Positions 17,510 to 26,400 of a stretch of DNA of 64,000 nt are shown one piece after another. Source of the DNA: Tectiglobus sp965215755. Its GTDB lineage: Bacteria > Pseudomonadota > Alphaproteobacteria > Rhizobiales > Hyphomicrobiaceae. Numbering within the stretch: position 1 is the stretch's first letter; each line of letters opens with the position of its first letter. The stretch spans positions 1,054,001-1,118,000 of the forward strand of contig OZ244119.1 of assembly GCA_965215755.1 (NCBI GenBank), read 5' to 3'. Position numbers and translations under genes: made by a program. The notes below the pieces were generated by a model. The model did no database searches. It saw nothing but the letters and a program-made list of their open reading frames with translations, and was not told the DNA's origin.

Positions 17510-19153
17510 ATGAAGCGGTTCATCGAGGGTGCTGATCGCAATCAAGCGACGCTGTTTCCCGAGCGGCTCGACGACTATGTCAGCGAAGATAATCCGGCAC
17601 GTGCGATCGATGCGTTTGTTGATGCACTAGATTTGAGCGCACTCGGTTTTGATGTTGTGCCGGAGACCACTGGCCGGCCAGGTTATCATCCGGCGACGAT
17701 ACTCAAGATCTACGTTTACGGTTATCTCAATCAGATCCAATCCTCGCGCCGCCTGGAACGCGAGTGCGGCCGCAATGTCGAGCTGATCTGGCTGACAGGC
17801 TCACTCAAGCCCGACTTCAAGACCATTGCCGATTTCCGCAAGGACAATGGGCCAGAGATCCGTAATGTGTGCCGCCAATTCATTGCACTTTGCCGTGACA
17901 TCAAGCTGCTCGATTGTGCCAGCGTTGCCATTGACGGTAGCAAGTTCAAGGCGGTGAACGCCAAGGCCAAGAATTTCACGCGTGAGAAGTTGCGCAAGCG
18001 CTTCAAAGAGATTGACGAACGTATCGGACGTTATCTGTCGGAACTCGATCGCGCTGATGAAGTTCAGTCGGCAACCGGCATGCCAGTCAGCGAAGCGGAG
18101 GTTCGGCGGATCACCGACAAAATGGCGTGGCTCAAGAAGGAGTCCGAAAAGTTGGAAGCGATCAAAGCCGAGATGGATCGCACTGATGCCGACCAGATCT
18201 CGGAAACAGACCCGGATGCACGCTCCATGGCGATCACCAGCCGGCATCCCCGTATCATCGGCTACAATGTGCAAAGTGTGGTTGATACCGAGAACCATCT
18301 GATCGTTGCGCACGAAGTTACTAACATCGGGTCGGACCGCAACGCATTGGCGGACATGGCCAACCTGGCACGTGATGCACTGGGTGTCGATAAACTCGAT
18401 GTCGTTGCCGACAAAGGCTACTATAAAGGCGAGGAGATCGTTACTTGCGAAGACGATGACATCACGGTCACGCTCCCCAAACCGACGACATCGAATGCCA
18501 AGGCACATGGCCGGTTCGACCGCAGCTTGTTCATCTATGATGCCGAAAGGGACAGGTATGTTTGCCCGGCGGGGCAATATCTCACCTCTCGCATGACACG
18601 CAAGGAAGGCGGCAAGGTGCTACATCGCTATTGGACAACGGCTTGCGGAAGTTGTCCGGTCAAGCATCACTGCACACCCAGCAAAGAGCGGCGCATCTCC
18701 CGGTGGGAACGCGAAGATGTCCTTGAGCGTGTGCAACAGCGCCTTAAAGATAACCCGGACAAGATGGCGACGCGCCGCGAGACCGCCGAGCATCCCTTTG
18801 GCACGATCAAAGCTTGGATGGGTGCAACTCACTTCAAGATGCGAACGCTCAAACACGTCGCAACAGAAATGGCGTTGCACGTCCTTGCCTACAATATGAT
18901 GAGAGTCATCGCGATCATCGGCATACCGGCACTGATCAAGGCCATCAGGGCCTTTTTATCTTGGCTCTCGGCAATAATCGTCCCAGGGCAAGCACTTGGC
19001 GGATCACAGAGAGATTCCATGGCGATTAGAGTCACCGAAAACCAAATTTCTGCACGGGCTTGGCCGTACCCGAATAAGAACTCAATCCCAGCATGTTCTC
19101 ACACGCCCTCTGGACTTCACGTCGTTGGTGCGATGCGGCACATTCCACAATAG
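17510..19153 (+). CDS. IS1182-family DDE transposase
   Basis: This 547-aa transposase has the N-terminal domain RFIEGADRNQATLFPERLDD...ENPARAIDAFVD, GRPGYHPATILKIYVYGYLN and SRRLERECGRNVELIWL, then the DDE core: VAIDGSKF, DKGYYKGEEI and the distal HPFGTIKAWMG containing the catalytic acid region. A Cys-rich insertion (CPAGQYL, CGSCPVKHHC) is typical. The IS ends at 19110, inside codon 534, so the last 14 residues and the stop are host sequence, which may mean the native stop was lost or that the family normally ends by read-out. Homology to relatives seems to fade near residue 480. It is likely functional. Confidence 0.9.
   Translation: MKRFIEGADRNQATLFPERLDDYVSEDNPARAIDAFVDALDLSALGFDVVPETTGRPGYHPATILKIYVYGYLNQIQSSRRLERECGRNVELIWLTGSLKPDFKTIADFRKDNGPEIRNVCRQFIALCRDIKLLDCASVAIDGSKFKAVNAKAKNFTREKLRKRFKEIDERIGRYLSELDRADEVQSATGMPVSEAEVRRITDKMAWLKKESEKLEAIKAEMDRTDADQISETDPDARSMAITSRHPRIIGYNVQSVVDTENHLIVAHEVTNIGSDRNALADMANLARDALGVDKLDVVADKGYYKGEEIVTCEDDDITVTLPKPTTSNAKAHGRFDRSLFIYDAERDRYVCPAGQYLTSRMTRKEGGKVLHRYWTTACGSCPVKHHCTPSKERRISRWEREDVLERVQQRLKDNPDKMATRRETAEHPFGTIKAWMGATHFKMRTLKHVATEMALHVLAYNMMRVIAIIGIPALIKAIRAFLSWLSAIIVPGQALGGSQRDSMAIRVTENQISARAWPYPNKNSIPACSHTPSGLHVVGAMRHIPQ
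19097..19110 (-). repeat. IS1182-family right terminal inverted repeat
   Basis: The reverse complement reads GAGGGCGTGTGAGA and matches the left end at 17441-17454 with two differences. It is followed directly by TGGA. The transposase frame runs through it. Confidence 0.8.
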
Positions 19154-19295
19154 CTATGTCCGCTTTCTCAACCCGGCCCAGATGACCTGCTTCAACCATG
19201 CTGCAACTGCTCAGGTCGCTTGATGGCCCAGGGGAGAAAGGCTCGCACCGAGCACAATGCGTCGGCTATCAGGGGGATTGCTGCCGCGCGAACGT

Positions 19296-19940
19296 TCAGA
19301 CGCCTCCAGCCAGCACCCGCTGAACCGCCGTCCGTGAGAGCTTCTCCTCTTTCTTGCGCCTGTGATTGATGGCATCGACGATCTTTCGTTGGCTCATTCC
19401 TTCGCGGGCCAGCCGCCTGATCGTAGCCTTGTCTTCCTTGCTGACGGTGATCCGTGGCCTTCCACCCACGCGGCCTTCTTTCTTTGCTCGCATCAAGCCC
19501 GCCTTGGTACGATCGGAGAGCTTGACGGCCTCGACTTTGGCGAGCGCTGAGAACACACCGATCAGGATGTCGCGCACCATCTCGTCGCGCGTTGAAAGCA
19601 TCGGCTCGCTATACGAGTGGAAGCCTACGCCAAACGTATCAAGACGGCGGAGGTAGTGGACGGTCTGCGCCAACCCTTCCCTTGTCAGACGATCGAGCGC
19701 CCAGACAACCAGAAGATCGAATTGATTGCGAGCGGCGTCCTCCATCATGCGGCGGAGCTGTTCGCGGTCGCCGGCGCCTTTGCGCCCGCTCTCCTTGTCC
19801 ACGTACTCAGCAAAGATCGCGTAGCCGTTGGCTTTGCACCAACGGCGCAACTCGCGGAGCTGGTTCTCGGGATCTTGACCTTTGTCAGTCGTGGAAACCC
19901 GAGCATAGATGGCGGCTTTGAGTTTGGTGGTCTTGGGCAT
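19296..19940 (-). CDS. Serine recombinase (resolvase/invertase family)
   Basis: This 214-aa small serine recombinase has catalytic Ser16 in IYARVSTTDKG, the DREQLRRMM and LVVWALDRLTREG motifs of the catalytic domain, a long E-helix region (RDEMVRDILIGVFSALAKVEAV) and a C-terminal helix-turn-helix (KATIRRLAREGMSQRKIVDAI). The size fits complete resolvases or invertases. Its start lies one base from a perfect 14-bp inverted repeat (19941-20040), the expected position for its own recombination site or operator. No transposase is paired with it, so it may be a stranded part of a transposon or act on the element itself. Confidence 0.9.
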   Translation of the reverse strand: MPKTTKLKAAIYARVSTTDKGQDPENQLRELRRWCKANGYAIFAEYVDKESGRKGAGDREQLRRMMEDAARNQFDLLVVWALDRLTREGLAQTVHYLRRLDTFGVGFHSYSEPMLSTRDEMVRDILIGVFSALAKVEAVKLSDRTKAGLMRAKKEGRVGGRPRITVSKEDKATIRRLAREGMSQRKIVDAINHRRKKEEKLSRTAVQRVLAGGV

Positions 19941-20040
19941 GGCTCAAAAACGGTCGTTTTCAGACCACTTTAGCACGATGCTTAAAGCCCCGGGGACAGG
20001 GACGCTGGTGTAGGACAGTTTGATACACCGTTTTTGAGCC
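19941..20040. repeat. Perfect 14-bp inverted repeat next to the serine recombinase (res- or inversion-site candidate)
   Basis: GGCTCAAAAACGGT at 19941-19954 and ACCGTTTTTGAGCC at 20027-20040 are exact reverse complements 72 nt apart. Inside the left arm, AAAACG-GT-CGTTTT forms a second, partly overlapping palindrome (19947-19960). The region sits directly upstream of the recombinase start. It could be the resolution site, crossover sites or the ends of a small element. Confidence 0.55.
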
Positions 20041-20228
20041 AGTGGTTTCTGCGTAGCCAGCTCTTGTGGATGTTGGCGGTCGCAATTGCGCAGGCATGGC
20101 ATTAGGCGAACAGCAGTGCATCAGTGTTATCGGCGAGCGCACGAGCTGAGATTTCGTGTGCGTGTTGAAGGCGGTCAGACGAAAGATACAAACCAACTTC
20201 GATCAGCCGCTTTTATTTGACTCAAACG

Positions 20229-22811
20229 TTACTGCGCCGTTTTTGATGCGGCCGTCCGTCCGTCGTATGGCGGCTTGCGCAGTTCTGAGCACCAACGCGG
20301 AACTTCCGGCGGAAGGCCAAAATTGGCGCGCTCATCGCCTGTTAGACATCGCGGAACAACCCGCTTCACTTCGTCGACCAAGTATGCGGTCTCGGTCACG
20401 TAGCGCCAAACTCGCCAGCCTTCCGCCCATTCAGTTGCAACCAAGGACTCTTCCTTCAGATGATACGCCTGACCTGGATGACTTTTTCCTCTGCGGCGAG
20501 AGTTCCTCGCTTCACTCTCGTCGAAGTAGAACAACTTTTCCGACAGCCCTGTATTGATCATAATTGCGGCGCCCATTTCTGAAACCGCTTTGCGAGGGCG
20601 CGCTTTATCATCGGCACGATCGTCGAGAACGTCGCGCCACTTGGAATTGGACCGAATGAGCGCATCGCGCTCCTTGTAGACGGCGACGAGTTGCCCGTCG
20701 AGCTGCCAGATACGGGCCGTACCGTCATCAGACGCGGTAACCGCTAATGCGCCATTGTGATCAAAGGCGACTGAATTCACTCTCGCCTTGTGTCCTTTCA
20801 ATATGGCAAGGAGATTTCCATTGATATCCCATAAACGTGCGTTGCCAGCCGCGAGGATGACCGGATCACCACTAGCTGTGAGGGCGCTGATGTTTGGTGC
20901 CGTTGCCGTCAATACACGCTCGCCGTGTCGGCCGAATGCCGCGGTCCACAGGCTGTCCTTGTAGTGTCCGCCGAGTTCGGCAATCAAATATCTGCCGCCT
21001 CCACCATTGGTTTTCCAAAGACGCGCTCGATCATCTCGGTGAAGTGTCAATATGCGCTCCTCGCCTGGATAGTTGCCGATATCGCGCGCAATGCTGGAGT
21101 AGACGTTTTTTATTCTTGATGGCGCACGCGACGTATTCTGCGGCCTGGCAATTTCCTGAATGCTGTTCCTTTGAATGCTGTTTCCTTGATACCGAACCCA
21201 GGTCTCAACGGTGTTGTACGACACGCCATCCGGGAGTTTCGATCCAATAAATTCAAAGCCAGTCAAAGTTGTAATGCTTATGGGCGATGGGCCGAAAACA
21301 GCCTTTTCCAGTGCAACCCGCCCCTTAGTTTCTACAGACGCCAACACCAACCCGTCGACGGTCGAATGGACCGCTGTACCGTCTCGGGATGCGGTCAATA
21401 CGGTGTCGAACTTCTTGCCTTTCTGGAAGCTGATACTGACTATCGGGGCGCTGTGGTGCGTGGTAGGATCACGTAGCGGTTCGCCGTTCTTGTCCCATAT
21501 GGCAATACTGCCGTCGTCTGCTGCCGTCACGATTGTTCGCCCGCTCGGGGAAAATCTAGCGCGGCGCGGTATGAGGGAGGATGAATCCGGCAGACGATGA
21601 GCTAGCGACTTGAGTGGCCTGTCGCCCATTAGCTCCCAAAGTTGTGTTGCGTTCTGAAAAACGATCAGGACATGCCGTTCATCAGGGTGGATCTCAGCAC
21701 TAATTATCGACTGGTTTTTGTCTTGCGGGTCCGCGATCGCATAGGTGTTCAATAGAGTGCCCGAAGAACTCCAAAGCCGCACCTTGCGGTCGTTGGCCGT
21801 GGTCAGCACGTATCTGCCGGTCATGCTAAATCGGGCTGTTTCCACGTCCACTTCGCGACCATGGTCCAACACGCGAATGGGTACGCCTCCCGTCCGCCAT
21901 GCGATATCCAATGCACTTCGTGCCGCAGGAACCTCCGGGCGCCACCTTGCTCGCGACAGGAACTCGGCATCGCGGTCCGGAAGGGCTTCGACCGCAAGCA
22001 ACATTGCCGTCACGGCATCGCCTTCCGATGCCACCTTCCGGGCTCTCTCGGCCAACAGGCCGGACTGTGTGGCAAGGGCCAGCTGCCACTGCATATACAT
22101 TAGTGCGCTAAGAGCCGTCATCACCATGGCCGCGGTGAGTGAGGCCACCGCTATCACTCGGTTTCTGCGGCGATCCCGGCGTTGTCGCAGATTCTGAGTA
22201 TCGCGGCTCTCACGGATATAGCGCTTCAAAACGTCCGTCGGCTCTGGAGCGTGGTGTGGCCTATCGAGAAGCCAGCGTTCAGCATCCTCCAGTTCCTGCC
22301 CTCGCAACGGCTCGGCGCCAAGCTTTTTTGCCTGGTCCCATCTCTCGGCCAGTTCGACCAGTCTGGTCTGTTCACGTATCCAAGAGATGTCCGTTTTAAG
22401 CGCGCCGGCGAGTTCCGAAAGCCCGGAGCCTATTTCATGCTCTTCACGCATAAAAATGTAGTTCAACCGCTTTAGCCGCTGGGGGACGTCCTGGTTTGGA
22501 GTTTCAACAGCCACAACCGGGATCAGCCGCTTGCCCAATCGCTCAGCCTCGTTAACCTCCCAATCACAGACATCGGAGGCAACAAAGTTGGGACTGAGAC
22601 AGAAGACGATGGTGTCTGCCCGCATGATCAGTCCGGAAAGTCTCTCCTGCCAGGGTTCTCCTGCAGCGACGTCATGCTTGTCGAGAAATGCTTCAAAGTC
22701 CTGTGCCTGCAGCGCATTTCGCAACGATTCAGCAAACATGCTTTCGCTGCGCGAATAGGAAATAAAAACGCGCGTTTGACGAAGTTCGCTAGGCTTATCA
22801 CCGGTGGGCAT
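20229..22811 (-). CDS. TIR-transmembrane-WD40 protein, probable NAD-consuming immune effector
   Basis: This 860-aa protein has an N-terminal TIR domain (residues 12-140: TRVFISYSRSE, AFLDKHDVAAG, DTIVFCLSPNF, CDWEVNEAERLGKRLIPVV); E85 or E88 is the candidate NADase glutamate. A linker follows, then a basic stretch and one transmembrane helix (about 218-240). After that come the ATQSGLLAERARKV...LLAVEALPD segment and WD repeats to about residue 700. The tail has VVPRCLTGDERANFGLPPE, shared with the protein at 2-2500. TIR domains in bacteria often degrade NAD after sensing infection; here the propeller would be the sensor or scaffold (inference). It stands alone beside recombination genes. Confidence 0.9.
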   Translation of the reverse strand: MPTGDKPSELRQTRVFISYSRSESMFAESLRNALQAQDFEAFLDKHDVAAGEPWQERLSGLIMRADTIVFCLSPNFVASDVCDWEVNEAERLGKRLIPVVAVETPNQDVPQRLKRLNYIFMREEHEIGSGLSELAGALKTDISWIREQTRLVELAERWDQAKKLGAEPLRGQELEDAERWLLDRPHHAPEPTDVLKRYIRESRDTQNLRQRRDRRRNRVIAVASLTAAMVMTALSALMYMQWQLALATQSGLLAERARKVASEGDAVTAMLLAVEALPDRDAEFLSRARWRPEVPAARSALDIAWRTGGVPIRVLDHGREVDVETARFSMTGRYVLTTANDRKVRLWSSSGTLLNTYAIADPQDKNQSIISAEIHPDERHVLIVFQNATQLWELMGDRPLKSLAHRLPDSSSLIPRRARFSPSGRTIVTAADDGSIAIWDKNGEPLRDPTTHHSAPIVSISFQKGKKFDTVLTASRDGTAVHSTVDGLVLASVETKGRVALEKAVFGPSPISITTLTGFEFIGSKLPDGVSYNTVETWVRYQGNSIQRNSIQEIARPQNTSRAPSRIKNVYSSIARDIGNYPGEERILTLHRDDRARLWKTNGGGGRYLIAELGGHYKDSLWTAAFGRHGERVLTATAPNISALTASGDPVILAAGNARLWDINGNLLAILKGHKARVNSVAFDHNGALAVTASDDGTARIWQLDGQLVAVYKERDALIRSNSKWRDVLDDRADDKARPRKAVSEMGAAIMINTGLSEKLFYFDESEARNSRRRGKSHPGQAYHLKEESLVATEWAEGWRVWRYVTETAYLVDEVKRVVPRCLTGDERANFGLPPEVPRWCSELRKPPYDGRTAASKTAQ

Positions 22812-23336
22812 TGGTCGGAATTATCAATTCAAGTCAAAGAAGGCACTGTCTCGTTCCCGATTCCGGATGTCAAGCCTGGCCCCAATGAGCGCTAACGACT
22901 ATCGCACAATGATCGAAGGTCCGGCAGCCCGTGCCACCGCCTCTGGCACACCCTTGTCCGTCACACACGAACTGACCGAGCGATTGATTCCCGACGCGCT
23001 GCCACCATTAAGCTTCACGCTGGAGCGTTTGCAGCAGGAGTAAAGCGCTGGTGGCGCACCGCTTCCAGCCTACGAGAAGCTTGGCGGCGTCGAAGGCTCA
23101 ATCCTTGCAGCTGCAACGGCAGCTATCGAGGAGCCTTCCATACATCCGGACATACCTTGCTGATGCAGATGTCCGCAACAAGCACGAAGCCGTCGTTATG
23201 CTGCGGGCAATGGGGCACGATGAACTCCAGTTTCAGACTGTCTTTCCCCTGCAAAGTTGTGCCGATCTGTTAGTTCGGTAATGGGAGTTTGGCATGACGC
23301 GGTCAGATCTTGCTGAGAAGAAAGCGTTGAGAACAT
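22812..23336. other. Gap upstream of the TIR-WD40 gene, no supported gene
   Basis: Two plus-strand open frames (ending at 23043 and 23281) have no recognisable domain or convincing ribosome sites. The region lies between the TIR gene promoter side and a transposase remnant and may be decayed mobile DNA. Confidence 0.4.
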
Positions 23337-23645
23337 GAGCACTTTGCCGGCCGGGCAGATATGCCTGTCCTTGCTGGCAACGTTGCGGTAGCCGGGCTTG
23401 GCAAACTGGTTGCCGGCACGATTGTTGAATGTTTGTGGCTTTGGCAGCGTCAAGCTGATCCCCGCTTCGCTCAATAAGCCGGTCCGGCGGCATGGCTCAA
23501 CGAACTGCGAGCAGACTTTGCGAATAGAAGGGCCATTGTTCCGACGGAACTCGGCAATCTTTTTGTGATCCGCGAGAAGACGACCGAGCAACCACATGAC
23601 TTGAACGTTGCGGCCAGCTTCACGCTCCAATCGGCGGCTTGACCC
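23337..23645 (-). pseudogene. IS1182-family transposase remnant with internal deletion
   Basis: Translated on the minus strand, SRRLEREAGRNVQVMWLLG, IAEFRRNNGPSIRKVC and SQFVEPCR match the intact transposase at 17510 (SRRLERECGRNVELIWLTG, IADFRKDNGPEIRNVC). The reading then jumps to TLPKPQTFNN and HICPAGKVL, which in the intact protein lie about 270 residues further on. Both flanking parts are missing. It is an old, internally deleted copy of a related but not identical IS. Confidence 0.8.
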
Positions 23646-23816
23646 TAACGACGGACAGCCTCTTGGCGATGGTGCGAATTTTCGATGTGTTGAGCGAGAT
23701 GTAGAATAGATCGTACCGGTCAATCGATAGCTGGTAGGGATGGTAAAAAAAGCCTGGGCATGAGACGTTTGCCGATTCAAAATTGAGTGTCGTTTGTTAC
23801 ACATGGAGCACAGGCA

Positions 23817-24689
23817 ATGCGTTGCAAACCTATCGGTGGTGGACTCACCAAACGCGAAGCACCTTATTATTCGGTGGATGAACTCCTTGGAAATCCTGAG
23901 CTGCTTACAGCTTGGCACGTTGAAAAGCGCTATGCCGAGCTGGCCAAGAGATGTCGCGGCATTCTCCGTGACGTCGGGCTGCCGGACCGATCTGGTTGTT
24001 ATGTCGTTGCTGACGCAGAGACTGACACACCTCTGGCTTGGTTCGAACTTAATGAAGAAAGCAAACCGCGCTTGATGAGTCTCCAAGCTGCACGTACGGG
24101 CTACAGCATTTTTCATGGCTATTTCGATGGCGATGCAGAACCTGAGAGTCCCGCATGGTTGGCAGCGCAAATACTTGGACGAATTGAGCAGCTCAATTCG
24201 CCTCATCTCGGCCTAAGGGTCGATGGCTTGTCTCCTTCAAATCGCAAAGAATTGTTGCAGTACATTCCTCACCGACGAGATGCGCTATTGTCGACCATCG
24301 GGGAGATGAAAGAGCGTTTGTTTTGGAAACTCCATCATGAGAAAGCGGCTTTGCGAGCATACGCGTCTGATGATAATCGCAAGGAAGGAGCAAAGGTTGG
24401 AGCCCAAGCCAATCGCAATGCAAAGGATCATCGCAAAACACTCTTGGGTACTTGGCTACTTCAAAACATTAGCGAGGATGAGTTGGCGACAACTGCTAAC
24501 CGTCAACTCGCTCGGCGTTTTGCAAAGGATGGGTTGCCGGCACTAAGGGAGGAGTGGGACGGTTGTGGGGATAATGGCCGACCAGGACTGAGGCGGTGGT
24601 ATGCGAACGACAGCCTAAGCTTGCTGGAACGCTATATTTCGCAGTTACGAAAGCAGGGGCGCCTTCCGGCGCAGCTCAAAAAAACTTAG
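23817..24689 (+). CDS. Unknown protein of the integrative element
   Basis: This 290-aa protein belongs to no family I recognise. It is soluble and charged, with no transmembrane segment or signal peptide. The N-terminus (MRCKPIGGGLTKREAPYYSV) leads into a Trp/Tyr-containing region (WHVEKRYAELAKRCRGIL, WFELNEES, GYSIFHGYFDGDAE). The second half is rich in Arg, Lys and Glu and ends with RRWYANDSLSLLERYISQLRKQGR. The ATG at 23817 fits the start of the plausible protein; ten more codons are open upstream. It lies 82 nt before the primase on the same strand, so it may belong to the replication or control module of the element. Confidence 0.55.
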   Translation: MRCKPIGGGLTKREAPYYSVDELLGNPELLTAWHVEKRYAELAKRCRGILRDVGLPDRSGCYVVADAETDTPLAWFELNEESKPRLMSLQAARTGYSIFHGYFDGDAEPESPAWLAAQILGRIEQLNSPHLGLRVDGLSPSNRKELLQYIPHRRDALLSTIGEMKERLFWKLHHEKAALRAYASDDNRKEGAKVGAQANRNAKDHRKTLLGTWLLQNISEDELATTANRQLARRFAKDGLPALREEWDGCGDNGRPGLRRWYANDSLSLLERYISQLRKQGRLPAQLKKT

Positions 24690-24771
24690 TGCTCTTGTGC
24701 AAAGTCCTGTCGAGTTTGCATAGCTCTCCTACTAGCTGTCTCCGACGCGTTGTAACCGGAGGTAGCGTCAA

Positions 24772-26400
24772 ATGTTGTGTTTGGGATCATTCAAGTCTTC
24801 CACCCCTCTCGTAGAATTTCGTGCCAATAGGTGGCTCAAGCGCACCCAAAGGATGCCGCGGCGGATCAAGGCAGCGACCCTTCAAATTCCTGCGCTCCCG
24901 CCTAAGCTCCATAGGCAATCAAATAGATTTCCCCAGACGCATTTTCATCATACGGTGGGCTTGGTCAACGAACTCGATCAGCGCGTCATCAGATCGCGGA
25001 AAGGCGATCCGCTGAGCGATGACGTTTCGGACCCGGGCAATGTGAATGCGCATGATAGGGCGTTTGCATTGACGGTGATCGCTTCACAGCGCGTCGCGAT
25101 GTCGGCATCGAAAGTACTGTGCGGTCGCCGTCGAGAATTGCAGCTGGACAAGCCGCGTTTGCAGAAGTCAGCGCCTGACAAGCAAGGTGGAAGCTTAACG
25201 CCAGGCGACTATAAAGGCGGGGGTCGCTGCGTTGATCCGCCGGGCGACGGCGGCGATCCCGATGGACCATACGCAAGTATGGCGCCACATCTTGCCAGGC
25301 TGGGGATTGTAGCATTTCCGTGCGGTGGTGAGGACGGTAAGCGACCACTGATCGCGGGGTGGCAGATCCTCAAACCAGCTAGATTGAACCGACAGCTGCG
25401 CCGGCTCATCAGAAAATTCGGTAGCGCGAACGTTGGGATTTCATGCGGCCCCTCGTATCTTGTCGTAGTTGATATCGACGATCCTTCATTGCTCGATCCG
25501 ATGCTGGCCAGGTTCGGTGACACACCGCTGATCGTGTGCACACCATCCGGCGGGTTCCATCTGTACTACAAGTCCGGGCAGGTGTCCGTCGGGAGCCGCA
25601 ACTTGCGGACAAGCGAGGGTCTTGAGGTTGATATCAAGTCGACGGGCGGCTTTGTTGTTGCCCCGCCTTCTATCAATCCCAAAAGTGGTGCGCATTATAC
25701 ATTCTACCGCGGCTCGTTCGAGCTGATCGACCGACTACCTACGTTTCCTGCTGGTACACTCCCATCCAGGACAAGAAAGCCGACCGGGGCCATACCGTGC
25801 GAACGTTATAATGGCGATAAGATCGCTGTGGGTGGCCGCAACGACGGCTTGTTTCTGGAGCTGCTTCGCATTGTTCCAGACTTTCACGATCGCGATGACT
25901 TGATCGCTGCTGCGAGAGCCTTGAACGACAGCCGGACTGAAGTGCCCTTACCCGACTACGAGGTCTGCAGCTGTGCGGCCCAAGCCTGGAAATACCAGCG
26001 GGAGGGTAGGAACTGGGTAGGTGGCTCGCCACGGACCATTCTTACACGTGAGGAGCAGTTCTATTTTGCCGAGCACCGACATGGTGGCGATGCTCTCCTT
26101 CTTTGGTGTTACCTTGAAGCACAGCACGCCAAGCGCAGCAGTGCATTTGCTGTCGACCGCGAAGCCATGGCGCGCGACAATGTCCTGCCAGGCTGGACCG
26201 CGGCACGCTACCGAAAGGCGATCAAGGTCCTCAGAGAATTGTGTCTCCTGGTGTTGGTCGAGGGTGGTGTGCGTAGGTCTGACAAGACCCTGATGCCCAA
26301 CAAGTACCTACTTCGCAGACCTCTGGTTCATTCTCACCAGAATGCAACACGGACAGCCTCTCCTTGGGGCAATGACCTCGAGACGGAGGATGAGTCATGA
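24772..26400 (+). CDS. Bifunctional DNA primase/polymerase (PrimPol) protein
   Basis: This 542-aa replication protein has a PrimPol domain at about residues 165-330: GPYASMAPHLARLGIVAFPC, the acidic metal site D234 and D236 in VVVDIDDP, H263 in GGFHLYYK and the STGGFVVAPPS strand. These fit archaeo-eukaryotic-type primases of plasmids, phages and satellites. The first 165 residues are Arg/Pro-rich and match nothing, yet the ATG at 24772 has a strong GGAGG nine bases upstream. The C-terminal half (FYFAEHRHGGDALLLW...AARYRKAIKVL) resembles a winged-helix region; no helicase motif is seen. It overlaps the next gene by ATGA and is likely to start replication of the element. Confidence 0.8.
   Translation: MLCLGSFKSSTPLVEFRANRWLKRTQRMPRRIKAATLQIPALPPKLHRQSNRFPQTHFHHTVGLVNELDQRVIRSRKGDPLSDDVSDPGNVNAHDRAFALTVIASQRVAMSASKVLCGRRRELQLDKPRLQKSAPDKQGGSLTPGDYKGGGRCVDPPGDGGDPDGPYASMAPHLARLGIVAFPCGGEDGKRPLIAGWQILKPARLNRQLRRLIRKFGSANVGISCGPSYLVVVDIDDPSLLDPMLARFGDTPLIVCTPSGGFHLYYKSGQVSVGSRNLRTSEGLEVDIKSTGGFVVAPPSINPKSGAHYTFYRGSFELIDRLPTFPAGTLPSRTRKPTGAIPCERYNGDKIAVGGRNDGLFLELLRIVPDFHDRDDLIAAARALNDSRTEVPLPDYEVCSCAAQAWKYQREGRNWVGGSPRTILTREEQFYFAEHRHGGDALLLWCYLEAQHAKRSSAFAVDREAMARDNVLPGWTAARYRKAIKVLRELCLLVLVEGGVRRSDKTLMPNKYLLRRPLVHSHQNATRTASPWGNDLETEDES

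Larger units (their letters stand above)
17441..19110 (+). mobile_element. Intact IS1182-family insertion sequence, 1670 bp, with 4-bp target duplication
   Basis: The left end GAGGGTGTGTGAAAAGACAG (17441) and the reverse complement of the right end GAGGGCGTGTGAGAACATGC (19110) are imperfect inverted repeats; 12 of the first 14 bases match before the similarity fades. TGGA flanks it on both sides (17437-17440 and 19111-19114), a 4-bp direct repeat consistent with target duplication. The single transposase gene fills the element. The intact duplication indicates a simple insertion without later rearrangement at its ends. Confidence 0.85.

Noticed and set aside
17801..18577. 258-codon minus-strand frame inside the IS1182 transposase
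   Set aside because: It is antisense to the intact transposase and has no recognisable domain.
22812..23281. Short plus-strand frames ending at 23043 and 23281 as genes
   Set aside because: No domain and no convincing ribosome sites, and they lie in an area with decayed IS sequence.
23196..24206. 336-codon minus-strand frame as one gene
   Set aside because: Only a middle section matches a transposase, with an internal jump; the rest is antisense to the unknown gene at 23817. I report only the remnant at 23337-23645.
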